From positions 806,001-870,000 of the forward strand of contig CAWUFC020000002.1 of NCBI GenBank assembly GCA_963921335.3: 64,000 nucleotides of DNA, in the 5' to 3' direction. Positions within the stretch are counted from its first letter, which is position 1. Each line of letters starts with the position of its first letter. This DNA comes from CAWUFC02 sp963921335 (GTDB taxonomy: Bacteria > Pseudomonadota > Gammaproteobacteria > Pseudomonadales > Halieaceae). Of the stretch, positions 31,359 to 40,627 are shown in pieces. The notes below the pieces were generated by a model that saw only the letters and a list, made by a program, of their open reading frames with translations, had not been told where the DNA came from and made no database searches. Position numbers and translations under genes: made by a program.

Positions 31359-32468
31359 ATGAAACACCAATACCGCATGTACGCCTGGACCGCCTCTCAC
31401 TTTGCAGCAAAGTTGCGAGGCTATCTAAACTACAAAGGCCTGGACTACGAAGAAAAGCGCATGTGGGGATACGACTTCGCTGTTCGCGTACCCCGTGCAA
31501 TTGGCACCGTCTCTATGCCTAGCCTGCAGGTGAATACCGGCGAGTGGTTGGCAGACACGCCGCTGATTATCGAGGAACTGGAACGACGCCATACGGAAAA
31601 TTCCATTGCCGCCGACACACCTCGCCAGCGTATGGCCGCCCTGCTGCTGGAAAACTGGTTCGACGACAGCTGGATGAAGGTATCGGTTCATACCCGCTGG
31701 TCATACCCGGAAAACTGGGACAATTTGCTGCGGCAAGAGTGGGGCAAGGCCCTGCTACCCTTCGCTCCATCGTTCTTACGGGAAAAGTTGGCTGAGAAAA
31801 CGGTCAGGAAGATGATTATGGCGTCCATGCCAGCGCTGGGTATTCGCCCTGGTAAACAGGAGCTGCTGGAACGCTGGGCCTTACAGCATCTGGATACGTT
31901 GAATACCCATTTCGACCAGCACGATTATGTAATGGGCGGTCGGCCAACCATTGCAGACTACGCCTGCGTGGCCCCACATTTTCCCCATCTGAACCGTGAC
32001 CCATGGCCCAAACGGGAGTGGCTTGATCCCCGTCCAGACCTGCAAGCCTGGGTGGAACGAACCCATGGCGGCAAAGCAACAAACGGTGATCTACTTCCCG
32101 GTGATGAGATACCCGTGACCCTGGCACCGGTGTTCGAGGGCATATTCGCTGAGTTTCCTGTGTATATCGAGAAGGCCGTGGCGCTTCTAAAAAGGCATGT
32201 AGCCAATAAGTCGTTGCAATCTGGTGATGCATTGCCCCGGGTGTTGGGCAATGTTGAATTCCCTATGCTGGATGATGTGTTTGCCTGTAATGCCATGGTC
32301 TATAGTATTTGGCGAATGCAGCGCATGCAGACGTTTTTTCAAGAGCTGACCGCTGCCGAGCAGGATTCAGTGAACGCCTGGGCCAACCAGATGGGACGGG
32401 CAGATATGTTCACCATGGACCTTGGCCCTGAACTCAAGCGAAATGGTGTTGGTGCGGCCTTGGTCTAG
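31359..32468 (+). CDS. Glutathione S-transferase family protein
   Basis: A 369-residue GST-like protein. The N-terminal thioredoxin-fold domain (MYAWTASHFAAKLRGYLNYKG, in two strands; TVSMPSLQVNTGEWLADTPLIIEEL) contains the cis-Pro and the glutathione-binding pattern, and a helical domain follows (GGRPTIADYACVAPHF). A C-terminal extension of ~130 residues beyond a standard GST is present. It lies 6 bp after the DsbA-like gene and probably shares its transcript. Conjugating or isomerising a catabolic intermediate is a reasonable inference; the substrate is unknown. The frame is intact. Confidence 0.88.
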   Translation: MKHQYRMYAWTASHFAAKLRGYLNYKGLDYEEKRMWGYDFAVRVPRAIGTVSMPSLQVNTGEWLADTPLIIEELERRHTENSIAADTPRQRMAALLLENWFDDSWMKVSVHTRWSYPENWDNLLRQEWGKALLPFAPSFLREKLAEKTVRKMIMASMPALGIRPGKQELLERWALQHLDTLNTHFDQHDYVMGGRPTIADYACVAPHFPHLNRDPWPKREWLDPRPDLQAWVERTHGGKATNGDLLPGDEIPVTLAPVFEGIFAEFPVYIEKAVALLKRHVANKSLQSGDALPRVLGNVEFPMLDDVFACNAMVYSIWRMQRMQTFFQELTAAEQDSVNAWANQMGRADMFTMDLGPELKRNGVGAALV

Positions 32469-32572
32469 TTACCTGTTTCTGAAGCGCTGCTGCGACAACC
32501 CGAAAGTTGACCGAATGTGGAAAGCTCAGGAGCACCCTCCTCTCCAAGTGGGCGACTAAGCGGCCGACCAAG

Positions 32573-32589
32573 TGGCCGAATATGATTCC
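32573..32589 (+). promoter_or_regulatory. Conserved 17-bp motif, site 1 (upstream of DUF3604 no. 3)
   Basis: TGGCCGAATATGATTCC, identical to sites near 39275 and 42993. A -10-like TAACTT starts 38 bp after the motif start (32611). A partial copy, TTGACCGAATGTGG, lies at 32507-32520. The rest of the 215-bp gap between the GST gene and DUF3604 no. 3 shows no gene. Confidence 0.75.
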
Positions 32590-32683
32590 AACGTGAAGCG
32601 ACTGTCGCGCTAACTTAGTCTCCCACCGGATCGAGGCAAATCGCTCAATCTCAATTCAGGCAGGAAAAGTCGGTAAACAGAAT

Positions 32684-34732
32684 ATGCTTAAGAAAATCGG
32701 TTTGGGCGTTCTTGTGCTATTGCTCGCGGTTTTCGGCTTCGTTTGGCTCAATTTGCTGGTTCCAATGCAGGAAGTCGCTGATAGAGGCGGCCCGGCTACT
32801 GCAGCGCGTGACTACGCCCTTCAGGACAACAGCAGGCTCACTCTCCCAGAACCACAGCCAGCTGTGTATCCACCTGCACCCAATCCGAACATGAACCTCT
32901 ATTGGGGCGAGTTACACCTGCACACCTCTGAAAGCTTCGATGCAACCCTGCTCGGCAACACACTGACTATCGAAGATGCCTATCGCTTTGCCAAAGGCCA
33001 GCCACTCAATTCACCGGGTGGCCAGCTCATGCAACTGAGTCGGCCGCTGGATTTTGTAGCCATTACCGATCACGCCGAAGGCTTCGGTACTCGCACCCAT
33101 TGTGAGGATGCAGGCCTGAGCCTAAGCGAGCGGGCTGCCTGCTGGCTGACCACCGAGCCCAATCCAGGTACCTTTTCAATCCTGATCAACGCCATTCGAG
33201 GCAAAGCGCCCGCTGGTGACCCCTCCAAACCTGCTGGCATCTATCAGCAGAAAATACGCACACCAATGAAACCAGGCACGTTTCCCAGCTGCCGCTTTGG
33301 CGAAGGCGCCATAGAGCGGTGCTATAACAATGCGCTCGTGGACTGGCAGCGCTACGTTGAACTCGCTGACCAATACTATGAGCCCGGCATTCTGACCACG
33401 CTGATAGGCTACGAGCATTCGCCAAGCCTGCCCAATCAGGGCAAACACCACCGCAACGTCATCTTTCGCTCCAACCAGGTACCTGAGCGCGCGCTTTCCA
33501 GCATGGACGTGCCCAACGCCATCGAGCTCTGGAGAAGTCTTGAGGCGGACTGCACAGGTGACTGTGACTTCCTGACCATCCCCCACAACCCCAACAAAGC
33601 CTGGGGTTTGATGTACTCGCGTTACACCTGGGACGGCAAGGAGTACGGCAAAGACGATTGGCGCTTACGCCAGAAACACGAACCACTGGCAGAGATATTC
33701 CAGGTTAAAGGCGCACAGGAGTGCGCCCTGGGTGTTGGTGCCACTGATGAGGAGTGCGCATTCGCACAAGTACTGGACCCTTGCCTTCCTGGCGAGTTAA
33801 CAGGCTGCGCATTTGAAACGGGATTTGTGCGCCAGGGTTTGAAGGTAGGACTGGAGCTTTAACAGGAGCTTGGCTTCAACCCGATACAATCCGGCTTTAT
33901 TGCCGCCACAGACAGCCACAGCTCCAATCCCGGCGATGTGGAAGAGTGGGACTGGCCCGGTGCCACCGGTTCGGTGACGTCCTCAGCCTACCGACGCCTA
34001 AGAGAAACAGATGCAAACAGCAAGGCGTACCAAATCCCTCTGAAGTTCCACACTTCAGGTGGTTTGGCCGCAGTGTGGGCACCCGAGAATAACCGCGAAG
34101 CTATTTTTGATGCGCTGGCCCGTCGTGAAACCTATGCCACCTCCGGCCCACGCATGGCAGTGCGTTTTTACGCCGGCTGGGATATTGATGAATCAGCGCT
34201 GAACAACCAGAACCCAATCCCTGAACTGATGGGAAGCGGTGTACCCATGGGCGGCGTATTGCGCTCCGAGGCAAGTAGGCAACTCTCTCCTGCCTTCTTC
34301 GTCTGGGCCACTCGCGACAACATGGATGCCCCGCTACAACGTGTACAGATGATCAAGGGTTGGGTTGATGAAGAGGGCCAAACCCATGAAAACGTTGTCG
34401 ATATTGCCTGCTCGGATGGGCTCTCAGTTGATCCGGCTACAGGGCGCTGCCCGGATAATGGCGCCAGTGTCGACCTGCGCAGCTGCGGCTTCAGCAAAGA
34501 CTCGGGCGCTGACGAGTTAAAAACTCTCTGGCACGACCCTGATTACAGCCCCAACCAGAACGCCTTCTATTATGTGCGAGTGCTGATGAACCCGACCTGC
34601 CGATGGTCAAGCTACGACGCGATTCGTCTCGGACGTGATCCCGACCCCCGCGTACCGGCAACCATTCGCGAACGTGCCTGGACCAGCCCCATATGGCTCA
34701 GCGCAACCGGTAACAACAACTCTGAAAACTGA
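32684..34732 (+). pseudogene. DUF3604 protein no. 3, in-frame TAA
   Basis: A 683-codon frame closely parallel to the intact copy at 27919: N-terminal membrane anchor, YWGELHLHTSESFDA (H78, H80), AITDHAEGFG, TIPHNPNKAWG, then AATDSHSSNPGD after the interruption. The TAA at 33860-33862 stands in GLEL*QELGFNP, where the paralogue reads GLRLEQELGFNP, so a Glu codon became a stop by one G-to-T change. The frame continues intact for 290 codons to ERAWTSPIWLSA. Unless read through, the product loses the third metal-ligand motif. It starts a run with the Baeyer-Villiger-like monooxygenase, 7 bp on. Confidence 0.85.
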
Positions 34733-34739
34733 GCCCTTT

Positions 34740-36191
34740 ATGACCCAAACTCTGGAAACTGTCGATGTGCTGATTATCGGCGCAGGCCTTGCCGGCATCG
34801 GTGCCGCCTGCCAGCTTCGTCGCAACAGCAAAGCCCGCAGCTTTATGATCCTGGAATCCCGGGCCGCCAGTGGCGGCACCTGGGACTTGTTTCGCTACCC
34901 CGGCATTCGCTCTGACAGCGACATGTATACTTACAGCTACGGCTTCAAACCCTGGACAGATAAACAGACCATCGCCGATGGCGACAAGATTCTGAACTAC
35001 ATTCGCGAAGCCTCGGATGAGTACGGCGTAGAACAACACATCCGCTACAATTACAAGGTCGTCACTGCCAACTGGTCCAGCGCAGACAAGCGCTGGCATG
35101 TCACAGCGCAGAAGGCTGATGGAGAAAAGTTCACTGTTAGCTGCCGCTTCGTCTTCAACTGCACCGGCTATTACGACTATGAACAAGGTTATACCCCTGA
35201 ATTTGACGGCGTCGACGACTTCAATGGGCAGGTGATTCATGCCCAGCACTGGCCTGAAGACCTGGATTACAAGAACAAGCGCGTGGTGGTGATTGGCAGC
35301 GGTGCCACAGCCGTCACCCTGGTTCCCAGCATGTCGAAAGACACCGCCAGCCTGGTGATGCTACAGCGCACGCCCACCTATATCGCTAACGTACCCGCTG
35401 AGGATGCGCTTGCGCTGAAGATGCGCAAGTGGTTACCAGCCAGCTGGGTGTTCCGACTGACCCGCTGGAAAAAAGTGCTGCTGCAGATTTACATCTACAA
35501 ACTGTCTCGACGTCGGCCAGATCAGCTACGAAAATTTCTACTGGGCGATGTGCGACGGCAACTGGACCCGGACTATGATCTTAAGACGCACTTTACCCCA
35601 CCCTATGATCCGTGGGATCAACGCCTATGTGCAGTGCCGGGTGGCGATATGTTCAAGGCCATTCGCAAGGGCGACGCTGAGGTGGTGACAGATCATATTG
35701 ATCGCTTCAACCGGAACGGCATTGCGTTAAAGTCTGGCAAACAGCTGGACGCAGATATTGTCATTCTGGCTACTGGCCTGAACCTAAAGTTCGGTGGCAG
35801 CATCGACTACAGCATCAACGGCCGTGCGGTCGATTTTACCGAGCACTATGTGTACAGCGGTATGATGTTCTCAGACGTGCCTAACCTGGCGATCACTGTG
35901 GGCTACACCAACTCCTCCTGGACTCTCAAAACCGACCTGACCAGCAAGCACGTGTGCCGCATGCTGGATAAGATGGCCAGGGGCGGCTACAACACCGTGA
36001 CACCGCGCGTCAAAGGCAGCGTCAACGACGTGCCACTATTAGACTTTGACGCAGGCTACGTGCTGCGAGCGCGCAACCAATTCCCCAAGCAGGGGGATCG
36101 GCTCCCCTGGAAAAACTATCAGGACTACATCAGGGACTTCATCGGACTGAGACGCGGTACGCTAAAAGATAAAGAACTGGAATTCAGCTGA
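34740..36191 (+). CDS. Flavin-containing (Baeyer-Villiger-type) monooxygenase
   Basis: A 483-residue NAD(P)H- and FAD-dependent monooxygenase. It has the FAD Rossmann motif GAGLAGIGAACQL near the N-terminus, the NADP motif GSGATAVTL (about residue 187) and the FxGxxxHxxxW fingerprint of Baeyer-Villiger monooxygenases in FNGQVIHAQHWPEDL. GGTWDLFRYPGIRSDSDMYTY is also typical. It would insert oxygen next to a ketone or oxidise a heteroatom. The ATG at 34740 lies just after DUF3604 no. 3; the longer frame to 34635 overlaps that gene. The frame is intact. Confidence 0.93.
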   Translation: MTQTLETVDVLIIGAGLAGIGAACQLRRNSKARSFMILESRAASGGTWDLFRYPGIRSDSDMYTYSYGFKPWTDKQTIADGDKILNYIREASDEYGVEQHIRYNYKVVTANWSSADKRWHVTAQKADGEKFTVSCRFVFNCTGYYDYEQGYTPEFDGVDDFNGQVIHAQHWPEDLDYKNKRVVVIGSGATAVTLVPSMSKDTASLVMLQRTPTYIANVPAEDALALKMRKWLPASWVFRLTRWKKVLLQIYIYKLSRRRPDQLRKFLLGDVRRQLDPDYDLKTHFTPPYDPWDQRLCAVPGGDMFKAIRKGDAEVVTDHIDRFNRNGIALKSGKQLDADIVILATGLNLKFGGSIDYSINGRAVDFTEHYVYSGMMFSDVPNLAITVGYTNSSWTLKTDLTSKHVCRMLDKMARGGYNTVTPRVKGSVNDVPLLDFDAGYVLRARNQFPKQGDRLPWKNYQDYIRDFIGLRRGTLKDKELEFS

Positions 36192-36257
36192 TAATCCAAA
36201 GGCTCGTATCCCAGCATAATTAGACACTCGTAAAGCAATTCAAGAGGGGCCAAATAA

Positions 36258-37298
36258 ATGAAGAAGCTACTTATCCTAGTCCTCGGTTTACTGATTATCG
36301 CAGGCGTCGGGCGCGCCTTGCTCAACATACCAGCGGTGCAGGATGTGGCACTGGAACGCGGCACCAAAATGATTGCCCAGCGCGGTGCCGAGCAGTTACC
36401 AGAGTCCGACAGCCTGAGGGTCTATGTATGCGGCAGCGCCTCCCCTCTTGGTAGGGGCCAGGCCCAGGCCTGCATTGCGGTGGTTACACCTGATCACTTT
36501 TACCTCATCGACTCCGGCGCTGGCTCTACCGATAACATCGGCCTCATGGGACTGCCCATGAACCGCTTGCAGGGCATGCTGCTCACCCATTTTCATTCCG
36601 ACCATATTGCAGAAATTTACGAAGTGAACCTCAGTTCCTGGGTCGGTGGGCGACCTCAACCGTTAACTATCTATGGCCCAGAGGGTGTTGGTGAGGTCAC
36701 GGACGCTATGAATACTGGTTACCGGCAGGACCGCATCTATCGCGTCGGCCACCATGGAGCCGACTTACTGGCACCAGAGCTGGGTGTGCTCGAGCACCAA
36801 ACCATCAAGCCTGGGATTATTCTGGAAGACGGCGACCTGACCATTACTGCCTATGTGGCGGAACATCCCCCCATCGAACCCGCAGTGGGCTATCGCTTCG
36901 ATTATCGCGGCCGCAGTGTGGTGATTTCCGGGGATAGCAACGTCAACGATGACACCCTGGATATCATTGATGGAGCGGACCTATTACTGCACGATGCCTT
37001 GTCATTACCCATCGTCAGTAATCTGTCTGCTGCATTGGGATCGGCTGGCCTATCACGACAGTCTAAAATTGTCTCCGACGTGATGGACTATCACGCCTCT
37101 ACTGACTCTCTGGTTGAGCTAAGCACAAAATCAAACGTCGATATGATCGCCTTTTACCATCTCGTTCCAATCCCCCCCAATGCGATACTGGCAGATGTAT
37201 TTATGCGCGACGCGCCAGACAATTTCGTACTGACCAAAGACCGGATGTGGTTTGAACTACCCACTGACAGTGACGAGATCGTGGTGAGCGAACCCTGA
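36258..37298 (+). CDS. Metallo-beta-lactamase-fold hydrolase, membrane-anchored or exported
   Basis: A 346-residue zinc hydrolase. The first ~20 residues (MKKLLILVLGLLIIAGVG) are a signal anchor or signal peptide. The fold's metal motif THFHSDHIAEI is at about residues 111-121; further ligands follow in YVAEHPPIEP, VISGDSNVND and LLHDAL, and the late FYHLVPIPP. It is nearest to RNase Z/arylsulfatase-like MBL proteins acting on small esters or sulfates, but the substrate is open. A GAGGGG site lies upstream of the ATG. It follows the monooxygenase gene at 66 bp, same strand. Confidence 0.9.
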   Translation: MKKLLILVLGLLIIAGVGRALLNIPAVQDVALERGTKMIAQRGAEQLPESDSLRVYVCGSASPLGRGQAQACIAVVTPDHFYLIDSGAGSTDNIGLMGLPMNRLQGMLLTHFHSDHIAEIYEVNLSSWVGGRPQPLTIYGPEGVGEVTDAMNTGYRQDRIYRVGHHGADLLAPELGVLEHQTIKPGIILEDGDLTITAYVAEHPPIEPAVGYRFDYRGRSVVISGDSNVNDDTLDIIDGADLLLHDALSLPIVSNLSAALGSAGLSRQSKIVSDVMDYHASTDSLVELSTKSNVDMIAFYHLVPIPPNAILADVFMRDAPDNFVLTKDRMWFELPTDSDEIVVSEP

Positions 37299-37302
37299 TG
37301 GC

Positions 37303-38118
37303 CTAGGATGTTAACGCGGGATCTTCCCTCTTCGCATCCCTGGCCAGTTTTCGCATAACCAGAGCAAACAGCCAGGGCATATAGCGCTTTGCAAACCATG
37401 CCCGCTTCCCCAGCCTATGGGGGTTGCAGATAAGCTGGCGCTTTTGCAACGCTTGGTAGGCAGCGTCCGCCACTTGATCAGCGTTCAGCTCGGAAGCTTC
37501 AAACATCTCCAGCAGGCGCTCCTCCATGGCAGGATCATCTCTGCGCAAAGACTTGTGCAGGTTGGTTTTAAAGAAGCTGGGGCACAACACTGTTACACCA
37601 ACCCCATAGGGCTCTAGCTCAAAATGTATGGTTTCGCTCAGCGAGACGACGGCAGCTTTGGTGACATTGTATGAAGACATACCCGGCGCATTGGCAAGGC
37701 CAGCCAGTGATGCCACATTGAGAATTTGACCACTACCCTGCGACTTCATCATCCCGGTGAAGGTTCTACAGCCCAGCACCACGCCTTTGAGATTGATGTC
37801 GATGATCCATTCCCAGTTTTCCCAGGGTTCCTGATCGATTCTATCGCCGGCACCTACGCCGGCATTATTGACCACCACATCAACCCCTCCCCAGCGGGCG
37901 TCAACTTCGCTATTAAGCTGATCCCATTGCTCAGGCTTGGTGACATCCAGCTTAAAGATCCAGCCCTGCCCGCCTTCCGACTCAACCAATGCCAGCGTTT
38001 CCTCCGCACCCTCCATATTCACATCAGCAATGCAAATATCGGCACTTTCCCTGGCATACCTCAGAGCGATTGCGCGACCCAGACCACTGGCAGCACCGGT
38101 GACTATCACACGTTTCAT
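37303..38118 (-). CDS. Short-chain dehydrogenase/reductase
   Basis: A 271-residue classical SDR. It has TGAASGLG at the nucleotide-binding site, an Asp (CIADVNMEGAEE) after strand 2 favouring NAD, NNAGVGAGD, a catalytic serine in LNVASLAGL and the YNVTK motif. The C-terminus is basic, ending MRKLARDAKREDPALTS. An AGAGGAA site lies upstream of the ATG. A degenerate copy of the 17-bp motif (38207-38223) points at this gene with a TACATT hexamer 38 bp from the motif start. It is probably part of the same regulon as the transporters and TonB receptor. Confidence 0.9.
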   Translation of the reverse strand: MKRVIVTGAASGLGRAIALRYARESADICIADVNMEGAEETLALVESEGGQGWIFKLDVTKPEQWDQLNSEVDARWGGVDVVVNNAGVGAGDRIDQEPWENWEWIIDINLKGVVLGCRTFTGMMKSQGSGQILNVASLAGLANAPGMSSYNVTKAAVVSLSETIHFELEPYGVGVTVLCPSFFKTNLHKSLRRDDPAMEERLLEMFEASELNADQVADAAYQALQKRQLICNPHRLGKRAWFAKRYMPWLFALVMRKLARDAKREDPALTS

Positions 38119-38206
38119 CTTGCTTGTTCCTCTAACTTATTCGGTGAGCTGATTAGCAATGACACATTTGAAGATAAGTAATGTACGACTTTATGTTGGC
38201 GATCTG

Positions 38207-38223
38207 AGAATCATTTCCGGTCA
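38207..38223 (-). promoter_or_regulatory. Conserved 17-bp motif, site 2 (upstream of SDR, degenerate)
   Basis: On the minus strand TGACCGGAAATGATTCT, 13 of 17 matches to the consensus. TACATT on the minus strand (38185-38180) starts 38 bp downstream, the same spacing as at the other sites. Confidence 0.5.
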
Positions 38224-38248
38224 GAGGCCGATATTCAGTATCGATACC

Positions 38249-39268
38249 TCAAGCTTTGGCGTACTGCTCACGGAAGTCGCTTGGCGTTAGACCATTCCAG
38301 CGCAGGAACGCACGACGGAAATTCACCGTTTCACTGTAGTCCAATAGATGCGCGATCTCAGCTACTGTTAGTTCGGTCTCCAGAAGATACTCGCAAGCCA
38401 GGTGATCCCTGACCTCATCGAAGGTGGTCCGAAAAGAAGTCCCCTCGTCATCGAGACGACGTCGGAGGGTACGTTCACTGATATGCAAATGCTCGGCGAC
38501 CTGCCCAATATCGAGAAAGTCTCCCGCGGATTGCATCAGTACTTCCCGCACAGCAGCGGTGGTTCTTTCCACGCTGTTAAGGCCCCGCAGCATCTCCTCA
38601 CACTGCTGGCGAAACACCACATGTTCGGTTCGGTTGGCGGTTTTGACCGGCGCGTCCAACAGGTGGGCTGGAATAACCATCTGACTGTGTTCGCAGTCGA
38701 ACACAACGGGCGCTCCAAATACGCTTCTATAAAATGCTGCATGTTGCGGCTTACTGTAGTTAAGGTGCAGTTCCACACCCTCGGCGCCAACCACCTGGCT
38801 TCCATACAATGACCTTGCCGCCTTGGACAGATTGGAAAAACTCAGCTCAGTCACAAGTCGCCTTGATTCAGCGCTTCCCAGTATAGGATTGGCCCGCAGC
38901 AACAAACCGCCCTCATGCTCGTGGGCGGTATAGCTCCACTGAAACACCGCCTGCCCGTAACGCAGTATGAGTTGGAGGCTGGCGCGGAGGTTGGCGCAGC
39001 TCATCAAGGCAAAACCAAACGTTCCAAAACTCTCTATTCCACTGGTTTGCCCTAGCCGTAAAGCAAAGGTCGGATCAGCGGAAAGCTCGAGCGCCGTTTC
39101 CAGCACGACCAGCGATTCAGGGCCGGCTATTTCATGATTCGAAATATTCGAAATATCTAAACCGCGCTGCTGCAACTCACAGAATAATTCATCAGGCGTG
39201 ACTCCTGTTTTTTCCAATTCTGTGAGTAGTTGAACGAAAAGCTCGCGCCCGAGCCGGGATGCTTTCAT
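38249..39268 (-). CDS. AraC-family transcriptional regulator of the accessory block
   Basis: A 339-residue regulator. An N-terminal OruR/arabinose-binding-like domain (residues ~20-205) precedes two C-terminal helix-turn-helices (QVAEHLHISERTLRRRLDDEG; VAEIAHLLDYSETVNFRRAFLRW). It is intact although many neighbours are broken. An exact copy of the 17-bp motif lies 7 bp upstream of its ATG, between it and the MFS gene, and four more copies lie in front of nearby genes. AraC proteins bind asymmetric sites close to the -35, as here, so it is the best candidate to bind them and to control itself. The effector is unknown. Confidence 0.92.
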   Translation of the reverse strand: MKASRLGRELFVQLLTELEKTGVTPDELFCELQQRGLDISNISNHEIAGPESLVVLETALELSADPTFALRLGQTSGIESFGTFGFALMSCANLRASLQLILRYGQAVFQWSYTAHEHEGGLLLRANPILGSAESRRLVTELSFSNLSKAARSLYGSQVVGAEGVELHLNYSKPQHAAFYRSVFGAPVVFDCEHSQMVIPAHLLDAPVKTANRTEHVVFRQQCEEMLRGLNSVERTTAAVREVLMQSAGDFLDIGQVAEHLHISERTLRRRLDDEGTSFRTTFDEVRDHLACEYLLETELTVAEIAHLLDYSETVNFRRAFLRWNGLTPSDFREQYAKA

Positions 39269-39274
39269 CTTGGT

Positions 39275-39291
39275 TGGCCGAATATGATTCC
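39275..39291 (+). promoter_or_regulatory. Conserved 17-bp motif, site 3 (AraC/MFS intergenic region)
   Basis: TGGCCGAATATGATTCC, exact. TATACT (39312-39317) starts 37 bp from the motif start, so the 3' end of the motif covers the -35 position of the MFS transporter promoter. It is also 7 bp from the AraC start codon on the other strand, fitting autoregulation. Confidence 0.8.
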
Positions 39292-39351
39292 ACTGAGAAT
39301 TGACCGAGCACTATACTACATTGCTGCGATAACAGGGAATCATTCACTGCA

Positions 39352-40614
39352 GTGAACACTCAAACGGAGCCACAGCCGCTAGCCGGCTACCGCACCACCC
39401 TCACTTTGCTGATGCTGGCCTACACCCTGTCCATGTGCGACAGGATGATCCTCTCCATACTGTTTCCCGATATCAAAGCTGAATTTGGATTGACTGATAC
39501 GCAGCTGGGTCTACTGGGCGGCATCTCATTCGCCCTCTTCTACGCCACCATGGGCTTGCCGATTGCGCGCCTGTCCGACCAGTACAGCCGCAAGTGGATT
39601 ATTATCACCAGCCTGGTGGTCTTTTCAGTAATGACTGCTTTCAGTGGACTGGCTGCAGGCTTTATCAGCCTACTGATATTGCGCATCGGTGTAGGCGTAG
39701 GTGAGGCAGGTGTTAACCCTGCCAGCTACTCCATTCTCGCTGACTACTTTCCACCCCAACGCCGGGCATTCGCCATGGCCATCTTAATGCTGGGGGGCAG
39801 CTTCGGGATGATGCTGGGCTTTGTCGGCGGTGGCGTTATTGCAGAGACCTACAACTGGCGCATCGCACTCGTGTCCGTGGGCCTTCCCGGCCTGCTCCTG
39901 GCCGCAGTCATGGCTAAGATGCTGCGGGAACCCAAGCGGGGAACCTATGAACTGGAAACTCCGCCACCACCACCGCCGATCTTAACCACGGCAGCGACCA
40001 TGTGGGCCAACCCCGCCATGCGACACCTCATCGCCGGTGGCGTTGCGGCCGGACTCATGTCCTATGGCTTAACCCAGTGGCTGCCCACCTATTTCATTCG
40101 CATTCATGAACTGAGTCAGTCTGAGGCCGGCGCACTGATGGCCGGTTTGTTTGGTGTGTGCGGTTCGATTGGTGCGCTAATCGCTGGCAAGTGGTTTGAT
40201 CGGCTATCCACACAGGGCTTCGAACGTGGATTAAGAATGCTTGCGGTTGTGCCTGTGTTCACTATCCCGCTTTTTGCCCTGGGCCTGCTGGCGGATGATC
40301 TGACCACCGCAATCCTGCTGTTTATCATTCCAGCCTTTGCGGGTAACTATGTCATTGGGCCGACGATTGCCATGGTGCAGACCCTGGCACCGGTGCAGAT
40401 GCGCGCAGTCGCCTCGGCCATCAAAATGCTATGCCTGAATCTGATTGGGTTGGGGCTGGGGCCACTGCTAGTTGGCACACTCAGTGATCTTCTGAGCCCT
40501 CACTATGGCGAAGACTCCCTCAGTGTGGCCTTAGCCTATTTTTCGCTGGTAGGACTGTGGGGAGCCGCGCACTTCTGGCTGTGCGCCAGGGCCCTGGAAA
40601 AGCAGGGTTCCTGA
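39352..40614 (+). CDS. MFS transporter 1 (Spinster-like)
   Basis: A 420-residue transporter with 12 predicted membrane helices. Helix 1 begins LLMLAYTLSMCDRMILSILFPDIKAEFG in two halves, and loop 2-3 has the motif RLSDQYSRKW. VGEAGVNPASYSILADYFPPQRRAFAM is typical of the Spinster-like branch often found beside TonB receptors in degradation clusters. The start is the GTG at 39352; no better codon covers helix 1. It is presumably the inner-membrane uptake route for the compound entering through the TonB receptor. The frame is intact. Confidence 0.9.
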   Translation: MNTQTEPQPLAGYRTTLTLLMLAYTLSMCDRMILSILFPDIKAEFGLTDTQLGLLGGISFALFYATMGLPIARLSDQYSRKWIIITSLVVFSVMTAFSGLAAGFISLLILRIGVGVGEAGVNPASYSILADYFPPQRRAFAMAILMLGGSFGMMLGFVGGGVIAETYNWRIALVSVGLPGLLLAAVMAKMLREPKRGTYELETPPPPPPILTTAATMWANPAMRHLIAGGVAAGLMSYGLTQWLPTYFIRIHELSQSEAGALMAGLFGVCGSIGALIAGKWFDRLSTQGFERGLRMLAVVPVFTIPLFALGLLADDLTTAILLFIIPAFAGNYVIGPTIAMVQTLAPVQMRAVASAIKMLCLNLIGLGLGPLLVGTLSDLLSPHYGEDSLSVALAYFSLVGLWGAAHFWLCARALEKQGS

Positions 40615-40627
40615 CGCTCTTCTTTAT

